From Stenotrophomonas sp046736075 (GTDB lineage: Bacteria; Pseudomonadota; Gammaproteobacteria; Xanthomonadales; Xanthomonadaceae): 64,000 nucleotides of DNA. Position numbers and translations under genes: made by a program. Positions 24,236 to 31,591 of the stretch are shown here, one piece after another; position 1 is the stretch's first letter, and every line of letters starts with the position of its first letter. Under the pieces are notes generated by a model that saw nothing but the letters and a program-made list of their open reading frames with translations, was not told where the DNA came from and ran no database searches. The stretch covers positions 62,001 to 126,000 of the forward strand of contig NZ_CP177163.1 in assembly GCF_046736075.1 (NCBI RefSeq), in the 5' to 3' direction.

Positions 24236-26248
24236 ATGGATACGCTGATCTTGTTCGCTGCAACGCCGCCCCGCGCGGGTGGACCGCCGCCGCTGCGGGT
24301 CCAGGTACCGGAGCGCCTTCGTGCGCAGCTGTACAAGGCCGACCTGGAAGCGGTCGCGCTGGGGCTCGCTGCCTACGCCGCCCGGCATCCGCGCGTTGCC
24401 GATGCCCTAGCCGACGCCGCGTTGCTGGGATCCCTGGCGCTGCTGCTGGATGGCTATGTCACCGGCAGCGTCGTCGCCGATCTGAACGCCTTTGCCGCCA
24501 ACAGCGCGCCCGGCCAGCCGATCACCGAGGATGCGACCTACCCGCGCTACATCTCCGCCTGCCTGCAGCACGCGGTCGATCCCTACGTGGCCAGCGCGGA
24601 CTGGCCGCAGATCCTCGCCCCGGTCGGCGCACCGCCGTGGGAAGGCGTGCAGGCGTTCAACCGTCGCTACCCGATGACGCGGCGGATGGTGGAGACAACG
24701 GCCGCCAACTTCCAGCGCAACATCCTCCAATGCTGCGACCGCGTGCTGGAGGACTGGCCGGACCTGGAGGCCTTCTTCTTCGGTGGTACCGGGATGCAGG
24801 CGCTGACCGAGATCGGGGCCACGGGCAGCGACTTCCACAAGGGGGGCGGCCAGGTGCTGCTGCTGACGTTCCGTGATGCCGCTGCGCTCTCCCATCGGCT
24901 GGTCTACAAGCCCTCGGACGTCGAGCGCGACTTCCGCATTGTCGGCGACACCCACGCGCTGACGGCGGCGCTGAACGCCAACCAATTGCGTGCGGTGATC
25001 TGGAAGGGCGTCACCCAGACCAACCTGCTCAACAATGCCGCCGGCAGCCTCGCCGAAATGCTGACCGCGCAGGCGGCGGGCCAGTTCGCCTGTGTGGCCT
25101 CCACCTACCGCATCCTGCCTGTCTGGCCCGGCACGTCGCTGGTGGCGGTCAATGGCCAGCTGCCTGTCAGGCAGTCGTACGGCTACACCGAGTTCCTCTC
25201 CAGTGCGCAGGGTGACAACCGGTTCACGTCCGGCGCGCAGCGCGACACGTTCTACCGCTCGTTCGGGGGTCTGCTGGCGCTGTGCTGGCTGCTGCAGGTC
25301 ACCGACATGCACCAGGAGAACCTGATCGTGCATGCGCACATGCCGTACCTGATCGATCTGGAGATGGCGCCGTCCGGCATCCAGGCCCTGCCCGGGGATA
25401 CGAGCCTGTCCGGGGCATACCGTTCATTCGAGGTGCCGGTGCAACGTCGCCACATCACCTACTGGGGCACATCGAGGCTCGAGTACGAGCCGATGACGGA
25501 CACCAAGGCGACGCAGAATGCCCTCTACGACACGACGGGCGTGTTGACCCAGCCCTCGCCGACCGACAAGAACGCGCTGCTGACCACGTTCCAGAATGCC
25601 GTGGGCCTGATCATCGCCAACCAGCCGGGATACAACGCATGGCTGCAGGCTGCCCAGCGGGTGGTCACGCGGATTCTGCTCACCGGTACCGATGAGCTGA
25701 TGACCCAGTTGCGGCGGTACAACAGCTTCAACGAACCGGATCATGCGGCCCACTCCCCCGCCGAGATTGTCCTGGATTGTCAGCGTGCCGGCAGGATATC
25801 GATGCAGCGCTGGGCCACGGAGTTCTACACCACCGCCAACCCGCCGGCAGGGGCGCTCACCCGCGCGCAGTTGAACCTCGCCTACACCACTGTCCGACCG
25901 TCCTTTGCCATCTGGTTGGACCCCCAGACCGCCGCCGACTTCATCGCCGGCGACATCCCGACCAGCTACCAGCAGATGATCAGCGCCGACGCCATGAGTT
26001 CGATCGGCAAGGTGGTGACCGTGGACTACGGCGCGGCCGTCCAGGCGGCGATCCCCGTGAACCAGCAGACCCTGTCCAACCTGCTCGTCACGCTGTGGGG
26101 AACGCCTGCGCCGCTGCTGCCAGCCACCTACTTCACGGAGCCGGTGGTGCAGATGCAGCAGGCGTATCTGACCGCCATGCAGCAGAACAATGGCAATTTC
26201 GCCACCACCCGGATCAACGCCGCGGTTGCCGAGGTCTCCCGCTGGTAG
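24236..26248 (+). CDS. stand-alone LanM-type dehydratase domain (DUF4135), no cyclase domain
   Basis: A 670-residue protein matching the N-terminal dehydratase of class II lanthipeptide synthetases. In LanM enzymes this domain phosphorylates Ser/Thr of a peptide and then eliminates phosphate. Residues aligning with CylM active-site positions are all present: Asp199 and His201 (GSDFHKGGGQ), Lys225 (LVYKPSD), Asp357-x-His359-x-x-Asn362 (TDMHQENLI) and Asp374 (LIDLEMA, exactly 12 after Asn362). FIAGDIPTSYQ near 555-565 is another LanM landmark. The zinc cyclase domain is missing, since LanM is about 1000 residues. AGGAA precedes the ATG 18 bp after the HNH gene. No precursor peptide with a GG leader is visible, so Reb proteins are candidate substrates. 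Confidence 0.85.
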   Translation: MDTLILFAATPPRAGGPPPLRVQVPERLRAQLYKADLEAVALGLAAYAARHPRVADALADAALLGSLALLLDGYVTGSVVADLNAFAANSAPGQPITEDATYPRYISACLQHAVDPYVASADWPQILAPVGAPPWEGVQAFNRRYPMTRRMVETTAANFQRNILQCCDRVLEDWPDLEAFFFGGTGMQALTEIGATGSDFHKGGGQVLLLTFRDAAALSHRLVYKPSDVERDFRIVGDTHALTAALNANQLRAVIWKGVTQTNLLNNAAGSLAEMLTAQAAGQFACVASTYRILPVWPGTSLVAVNGQLPVRQSYGYTEFLSSAQGDNRFTSGAQRDTFYRSFGGLLALCWLLQVTDMHQENLIVHAHMPYLIDLEMAPSGIQALPGDTSLSGAYRSFEVPVQRRHITYWGTSRLEYEPMTDTKATQNALYDTTGVLTQPSPTDKNALLTTFQNAVGLIIANQPGYNAWLQAAQRVVTRILLTGTDELMTQLRRYNSFNEPDHAAHSPAEIVLDCQRAGRISMQRWATEFYTTANPPAGALTRAQLNLAYTTVRPSFAIWLDPQTAADFIAGDIPTSYQQMISADAMSSIGKVVTVDYGAAVQAAIPVNQQTLSNLLVTLWGTPAPLLPATYFTEPVVQMQQAYLTAMQQNNGNFATTRINAAVAEVSRW

Positions 26249-26257
26249 GACGGTGCG

Positions 26258-27736
26258 TCACAGTACGCCTCGGCCCTGCCCACCGCGCCGGTACGCACGG
26301 GGGCAGGCGCCGACCTGGCGGCGGAAGCTGCGCTCGAAGTGGCTGAGGTCGCCAAAGCCCACACGCTGTGCGATCTCGGTGATGCGCAGGCGGGGCTGCT
26401 CGCACAGCAGCCGCTTGGCCTGCTCGATGCGCAGGCATTGCAGGAGCGGTTTGAACGAGGTGCCCAGCTCGGTGCGCAACAGGTAGCCGAGGTGCGACGG
26501 GCTGACGTGCACCTCGCGGGCAAGCAGCCCCAACGACAGCGGCTCGGCATGGTGTTCGCCGAGGAACAGCACGGCACGCCGCACGGCATCGTGCAGCGGG
26601 TACAACGCCGCCGCATCGCCCTGCAGTGCGATGCCGGCCCAATGGGCGGCCGGGCGCCCCGGGCGTTGCGTCACGAAACCGGCGACGGCATCTGCAGGGG
26701 GTGCAGGCAGCTCATTGCCGCGCAGTGGCTCCCCCTCGCCCAGCGCGGCCCGGCGAACCACCACCCGTTCCAGCTCGAAGAGGTTCTCCGGCCAGGTGTG
26801 CCTGCGCAGCGTGGCGAGCAGTTCGTCGGTGACGAGCGCCGCCGGATCGAAGCCATGCCGGGCGAGCAGCAGGTGCACCAGGCCATCCAGTTCGCCCAGC
26901 CGCTCGCGCAGGGGCGGCACATCGGCCACCAGAAAGTTCAGTTCGGCCAACAGGGTCTGGGAGAACCCTCCCTCCCGCACGCGCTGCGACAGGTCGCTGC
27001 TGCACGAGGCGATAACCCGGCACCGCCTGCCGGCAGGTCCCTGCAGGCGCTGGCTCTGCAGGCAATGGATGCGGTGCGGCAACTGCACCTGCACGGCCAG
27101 CGGCAGCGCGTCGACACCGTTGAGGAACAGGCTGCCGTCCTGTGCCTGTTCGAACCACTGCGCCGGCACACCGGACGGATCGGCGCACTGGATCTCCACG
27201 AAAGGCGCATCGTGGCAGGGCCCGGCCGCATGGATCGCCGCCGCCAGCTCGGCAGTGTCGGTACCGAATTCACCGTGCAGGATCACCGGCAGGCGGCTGC
27301 AGGCGGCCTTCTCCACGAAGGCATCAAGACGGTTGCGCGCCGCGCAGACGCCGACCAGCAGCAACGGTCGCGACAACCGGGACGCGGCCCACGCCTGCAG
27401 CTCATGGCGTTTGACTAGCAGCGCGCATCGATGGGCGAACAGCACGCAGAAGCGCAGGACCTCGGGGCCAGGCGCCGCGCCCGTCCAACCCAGCCGCAAC
27501 TCGCCCAGCGGGACACCGGCATAGGCGATCGGGAAGCAGCGCTGCACGGTCGCGCCCGCCCGCAGGCGAGGCGACGGGGCACGCAGATGCACCGGCTGCG
27601 CGGCAGCAACAATCATGATTGCCTCCACCGCCCGCACGTGCAGCGCCAGCTCGCCGAGCAATGCCCGCATCTGCTCCTCGAGCGGCAGTCCGGCGCGATA
27701 CGCGCGATGCACGGCCGCGGTGACCTCGTCCTCCAT
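26258..27736 (-). CDS. regulator: degenerate AAA+ (sigma54-activator-like) domain fused to AraC DNA-binding domain
   Basis: A 492-residue protein convergent to the reb run. Residues 1-115 may be a GAF-like sensor. Residues about 125-365 resemble an NtrC-type AAA+ domain: VILHGEFGTDTAELAAAIH aligns with Walker A but has lost the GK(S/T) lysine (about 155-161). SLFLNGVDALP aligns with FLDEIGDMP, so Walker B acids are gone (202-212). The GAFTGA loop is deleted. The C-terminal 100 residues are an AraC double helix-turn-helix (LGLLAREVHVSPSHLGYLLR, then ITEIAQRVGFGDLSHFERSF). GGAGGAG precedes the ATG. It cannot act on sigma54 and is probably a classical AraC activator of the reb operon. Confidence 0.85.
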   Translation of the reverse strand: MEDEVTAAVHRAYRAGLPLEEQMRALLGELALHVRAVEAIMIVAAAQPVHLRAPSPRLRAGATVQRCFPIAYAGVPLGELRLGWTGAAPGPEVLRFCVLFAHRCALLVKRHELQAWAASRLSRPLLLVGVCAARNRLDAFVEKAACSRLPVILHGEFGTDTAELAAAIHAAGPCHDAPFVEIQCADPSGVPAQWFEQAQDGSLFLNGVDALPLAVQVQLPHRIHCLQSQRLQGPAGRRCRVIASCSSDLSQRVREGGFSQTLLAELNFLVADVPPLRERLGELDGLVHLLLARHGFDPAALVTDELLATLRRHTWPENLFELERVVVRRAALGEGEPLRGNELPAPPADAVAGFVTQRPGRPAAHWAGIALQGDAAALYPLHDAVRRAVLFLGEHHAEPLSLGLLAREVHVSPSHLGYLLRTELGTSFKPLLQCLRIEQAKRLLCEQPRLRITEIAQRVGFGDLSHFERSFRRQVGACPRAYRRGGQGRGVL

Positions 27737-27867
27737 GTCGTCTCCTCCAGGCCGCAGGCGGCGTCGCAACCGAAGATGTACGCGAGCGGCAGACAGGGCG
27801 TACGACCGTGCGTTGCAACCTGCGGCTGGCCCTGCGACGCCATGTCGCAGGCGTGCACGACGGGCAC

Positions 27868-27881
27868 TTGACCAATGTCAA
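27868..27881. promoter_or_regulatory. FNR/Anr-type binding site
   Basis: TTGAC-CAAT-GTCAA is a perfect palindrome with the 4-base spacer of FNR-family sites (TTGAT-N4-ATCAA). It lies 102 bp upstream of the PAS gene. TATTCCTAT at 27904-27912 is at the right distance for a -10 element if the site is centred near -41.5. The Fnr-like regulator encoded at 29967-30722 is the obvious candidate to bind it. Confidence 0.7.
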
Positions 27882-27982
27882 CGCGGTCCGCGTGGCGCTG
27901 CCGTATTCCTATGCAGGACACGACGTCACCGCGCCGGCCAACCGCCACGCGGCCCCATCGACACCCCAACAGGAATCCCGTC

Positions 27983-28411
27983 ATGCACTACCGCCCCGAC
28001 GCCGCCCAGCTGCTGCAGGCCCTCGACAACGTCATGGTGATTTCCACCACCGACCTGCAGGGCACCATCACCTATGCCAACGACCTGTTCTGCACGCTCA
28101 CCGGCTTCACGCGCGAGGAGCTGATCGGGCAGCCGCACAGCATGGTCCGCCATCCCGACGTGCCCAAGGCCGTCTACAAGGACATGTGGGACACCATCAA
28201 GGCCGGCCGCACCTGGGCCGGCATCGTGCCGAACCTGGGCAAGGGCGGCGTGCTCTACGTGGTCGATACCACCGTGCAGCCGCTGTTCGATGCGGCCGGC
28301 AACATCACGGCCTACATCAGCATCCGCCGGGTGGTGAACGACCTCATGGCCGACTTCGAGGCCGTGGAGTTCAGCAAGGAGAAGTTCGACGACGCCTACG
28401 CCGCCGCATGA
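27983..28411 (+). CDS. single PAS-domain protein, Aer-like
   Basis: A 142-residue protein that is almost only a PAS domain: LQGTITYANDLFCTLTGFTR, then the Aer-type signature EELIGQPHSMVRHPDVPKA and WAGIVPNLGKGG. In Aer this domain binds FAD and senses redox state. There is no output domain and no membrane segment, so it must act on a partner. AGGAA precedes the ATG. Its stop overlaps the start of the flavin reductase (ATGA), suggesting the two proteins work together, perhaps by electron transfer to a PAS flavin. Confidence 0.85.
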   Translation: MHYRPDAAQLLQALDNVMVISTTDLQGTITYANDLFCTLTGFTREELIGQPHSMVRHPDVPKAVYKDMWDTIKAGRTWAGIVPNLGKGGVLYVVDTTVQPLFDAAGNITAYISIRRVVNDLMADFEAVEFSKEKFDDAYAAA

Positions 28412-29946
28412 GCGCGATGGCGCCCGTCCAGCGCGTGCTGCTCGGCTATGGCTCCGAGTCGGGCACGGCGCATGCCCTCGCCCGGCGTCTGCAGACCCAT
28501 CCGGCTCTGCATGGCCACGCGCCGCAGGTGCTGGCGCTCAATGACATCGACGTGGCGCAGCTTGGCCACGGCGATGTGCTGCTGGCGGTCGCCAGTTCGT
28601 TCGGCGACGGCGAGCCGCCGGCCAATGGTGAGCGCTTCTTCGAGGCGCTGCGCCATGCCTCGGGACTGCACGGCCTGCGCTATGCCGTGTTCGGGCTGGG
28701 CGACACCGGCTATCCGCGCTTCTGCGGTTTCACCAAGGCGCTCGACGCACTGCTCGCCGACCGCAGTGCCACCCCGCTGCTGCAGCGGGTCGATGCGGAT
28801 GCCTGCTATCCCGCGTTCTTCGACCGGTGGGCACCGGCACTCGGCGATGCGCTGGCCGGCAATGGCACGGCGGCGCGGGATCTATGCCTGCAGGTCACGG
28901 CCTATGGCCAGGACAACGCGTTCAATGCCCCGATCGTGGCGCGCGAACGCCTCAACCAGAGCGATCCCGCCGCGTGGCACATCACGCTGGACCTGGCCGG
29001 CAGCGGTATCGCCTACCAGGCGGGCGACACGCTGCATGTGATCCCCGACAACGATCCCGTGCTGTTGCAGGCGCTGGCGGACTGGTACGGGGAACCCGAG
29101 GCGGCACGCCAACTGGCGGACCGCGAACTGCGGCTGCCCGGGCGCGCAGTCCTGCGCGAGATCGCCCGGCTGGGCGGCAGCGAGCCGCTCAAGCACCTGC
29201 TCAAGAGCAGCCAGCGCGCTGCCCTGGACGCCTACCTGCACGGCCACGACGTGCTGGACATCCTGGAGGACCACGCCCGTCCGGACACGCTCCCACTGCA
29301 GCGGCTGGTCGCGCTGCTGTCGCCGTGCCTGCCCCGTGCGTACTCGATCGCCTCGGCCGGTGGCCAGGCGCAGGTCGCGCTGTGCGTGCGCGAGGTGCGC
29401 TACACCCGGCGCGGACGCGAACGGCGTGGCGCCGCCACGGGAACACTGCTGCAGGGGGCCGGCACGGCACGGGTGTACTGCCGGGCCAATCCCGGCTTCC
29501 GCCTTCCCGGCGATCTGGCCTGCCCGGTGCTGCTGGTCGGTACCGGAACCGGCATCGCCCCGTTGATGGGCCTGATCCAGGAGATGGCTGCGGCTGACCA
29601 GCAGCGCGAGGTCTGGCTGGTGTTTGGCGAGAAGCACCGTGCGCACGACTTCCTGTATCGCGGGCAGTTGCTTGCGTGGCAGCAGAACGGGCGGCTGTCG
29701 CGGTTGTTGACCGCGTTCTCGCGCGACGGGCAGGCCAAGTACTACGTGCAGGATGCGCTCGGCGACCACGCCGCGCAGGTTCGCGCCCTGCTCGACCGCG
29801 GTGCCCACCTGTATCTGTGTGGCAACCGCCGGCATCTCGACACGGCGGTACGGGGCGCCATCGACGGGCTGGTGCCGGGCGCCGGGCCGCAGCAGGGATG
29901 GGAGGCGCTGGCAGCGCAGGGGCGACTGCACTGCGAACTGTACTGA
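28408..29946 (+). CDS. NADPH-dependent flavin diflavin reductase, CysJ-like
   Basis: A 512-residue cytoplasmic diflavin reductase. An N-terminal flavodoxin domain (about 8-140) has GYGSESGTAHALA for the FMN phosphate and FGLGDTGYPRFCG. The FAD domain (about 170-340) has RAYSIAS. The NADPH domain (about 370-512) has VGTGTGIAPLMGLIQEM, WLVFGEKHRAHDFLY and the C-terminal HLYLCGNRR. It resembles the sulfite reductase alpha subunit, but no cysI or cysH is adjacent. It is coupled to the PAS gene and lies behind an FNR-type site, so it may serve low-oxygen redox signalling or an unlinked acceptor. Confidence 0.88.
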   Translation: MSAMAPVQRVLLGYGSESGTAHALARRLQTHPALHGHAPQVLALNDIDVAQLGHGDVLLAVASSFGDGEPPANGERFFEALRHASGLHGLRYAVFGLGDTGYPRFCGFTKALDALLADRSATPLLQRVDADACYPAFFDRWAPALGDALAGNGTAARDLCLQVTAYGQDNAFNAPIVARERLNQSDPAAWHITLDLAGSGIAYQAGDTLHVIPDNDPVLLQALADWYGEPEAARQLADRELRLPGRAVLREIARLGGSEPLKHLLKSSQRAALDAYLHGHDVLDILEDHARPDTLPLQRLVALLSPCLPRAYSIASAGGQAQVALCVREVRYTRRGRERRGAATGTLLQGAGTARVYCRANPGFRLPGDLACPVLLVGTGTGIAPLMGLIQEMAAADQQREVWLVFGEKHRAHDFLYRGQLLAWQQNGRLSRLLTAFSRDGQAKYYVQDALGDHAAQVRALLDRGAHLYLCGNRRHLDTAVRGAIDGLVPGAGPQQGWEALAAQGRLHCELY

Positions 29947-29966
29947 TCGCGCCGGATGGCCTGCCT

Positions 29967-30722
29967 TCAGCCGGCGTCGGCAGCAGCCACCAGCGCCGCC
30001 AGGCGCTCTGGCTGCAGCAGCAGGACCTCGCGCTGCTGGATCGCAATCAGGCCGTCGTCCTGCAGGCGCCGCAGCACGCGCGTGGTGGTTTCCGGCGCCA
30101 TGCGCAGGTAGTTGGCGATATCGGTGCGCGCCATCATCAACGTGAAGCGCGTGGCCGAGAAGCCGCGCCGCGCGTAGCGCGCTGACAGGTCCAACAGGAA
30201 GGCGGCCAAGCGGGCATCGGTGCGTTGGTTGGCAGCGAGCAGTGCCGCTTTGCCGATCTCCGCACTCAGCAGGCTGAACAACCGCGCCTGCAGCCCCGGC
30301 ATGCGGGTGGCCAGCAGGCTCATGCGCGGGAACGAGAACCGGCACAGGTACACGGTATCCAGCGCAACCGCATCGCAGGGATAACGGCCGTCGTGGATGG
30401 CGTTCAGCCCGATCACCTCGCCCGGCAGGCTGAAGCCCAGCACCTGTTCGTGGCCCTGGCTGTCGCTGACGGTGGTCTTGACCATGCCGGCACGGACCGC
30501 GGCAATGGCGTCGAAAGGCTCCCCGGCACGGAATACCGTGTCGCCGGCGTGGAACGGGCCGACGTGGTCCACCAGCACATGCAGCTCCGAGAGCGCGCTC
30601 TTGTCGTAGCCCTGCGACGCACAGGCATCGGAGAAGGCACAGGTGCTGCAGAACCGCAGGGCGTCGCCATCGTCGGCGGCGGCGGGGTTCGGGGGAGTCG
30701 GTGAAGACGGTGAAGACGACAT
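29967..30722 (-). CDS. Crp/Fnr-family regulator, Fnr/Anr-like with iron-sulfur cysteines
   Basis: A 251-residue regulator. Cys25, Cys28 and Cys34 near the N-terminus (FCSTCAFSDACAS) and Cys116 (GRYPCDAVA) match the four [4Fe-4S] ligands of FNR. The cNMP-binding-like barrel spans about 45-160. The recognition helix (MARTDIANYLRMAPETTTRV, 197-216) has Glu211 and Arg215 where FNR uses Glu209 and Arg213 to read TTGA. It senses oxygen and switches anaerobic genes. It ends 20 bp from the convergent reductase operon. Confidence 0.88.
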   Translation of the reverse strand: MSSSPSSPTPPNPAAADDGDALRFCSTCAFSDACASQGYDKSALSELHVLVDHVGPFHAGDTVFRAGEPFDAIAAVRAGMVKTTVSDSQGHEQVLGFSLPGEVIGLNAIHDGRYPCDAVALDTVYLCRFSFPRMSLLATRMPGLQARLFSLLSAEIGKAALLAANQRTDARLAAFLLDLSARYARRGFSATRFTLMMARTDIANYLRMAPETTTRVLRRLQDDGLIAIQQREVLLLQPERLAALVAAADAG

Positions 30723-30888
30723 GGCCAGAAGCGCGGCGACCGGGGGCACGGGAAAATCGAGGGCCGATGATACGCGATGCGCGGCAGGCCCCTGCGGCAC
30801 AAGGCCGCACCCCGCCGCCCGGCCTGAACGCAGGGAACCGGCGCCCCCCGCCGATCGCGTGTAAAATTCGTGGTTTTTACGCGGAACC

Positions 30889-31581
30889 ATGGCCAATACG
30901 CCGCACCGGACGCCTGTAGCGGGCCCGGCCTTCATCCGCCTGCTGTCCGGGCTCATGGACGGCGGGATCGCGCTGTCCAGCCCCGACCTGTCCGACCGCC
31001 TGAGCCAATGGGTGGACTGGACCCGGGCGGTGGCGTTGTCGCGCGCGCTCGATGGCCGCCTGCCCCCTGCTCCCGAGACCGGCCCGGCATTCAACGCCAC
31101 CGAAGACGCGGACTGCGCGCGCGCCCGCGCCACGCTGGCGGCCTCGCTGCAGCAGGATGCCGAGCTGGAGCGTGCCGTGGCCGACGGTGCGGATTTCGCG
31201 GCGTTCGGCCAGCGCTACCAGGCCCAGCAGCGGGCGATGATGGCGGCGACGGGTCGCCTGCGCGGCCGGCTGCGCGACATGCTTGCCGCCGTATCGCCCG
31301 CGATGGCGCGGCTGGCCGAGATCGATGCGGTCATGGAACAGACCCTCAGCCCGCGCGAGAACGCGCTGCTGGCCGGCATCCCGACCCTGCTCGGCGCGCA
31401 TTTCCAGCGTCTGCAGGACGCGGCCCAGCCGCCTGCGGACGCCACACCGGCGTCCACCCCACCCCACGTACCCGCCTGGCGCACCGCGTTCCGCATCGAT
31501 ATGCAGAACGTCGCGATGGCCGAGCTGGACGTTCGTTTCCAACCGATCGAAGGCCTGCTTGCAGCGCTTCGGCCCCGATAA
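30889..31581 (+). CDS. DUF3348 family protein, first gene of a motor-like operon
   Basis: A 230-residue soluble, mostly helical protein. It contains RLLSGLMDGGIALSSPDLSD at the start, a QRYQAQQRAMMAATGRLRGR helix and a proline-rich stretch before a conserved-looking C-terminus (WRTAFRIDMQNVAMAELDVR). I recall this as DUF3348, which in Xanthomonadaceae and Burkholderiales heads the order DUF3348-DUF802-OmpA-DUF2894. A TAAAAT box at 30862-30867 may be part of its promoter. Function unknown; it may be a cytoplasmic component of the membrane complex encoded next. Confidence 0.75.
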   Translation: MANTPHRTPVAGPAFIRLLSGLMDGGIALSSPDLSDRLSQWVDWTRAVALSRALDGRLPPAPETGPAFNATEDADCARARATLAASLQQDAELERAVADGADFAAFGQRYQAQQRAMMAATGRLRGRLRDMLAAVSPAMARLAEIDAVMEQTLSPRENALLAGIPTLLGAHFQRLQDAAQPPADATPASTPPHVPAWRTAFRIDMQNVAMAELDVRFQPIEGLLAALRPR

Positions 31582-31591
31582 CTGGGACCCC

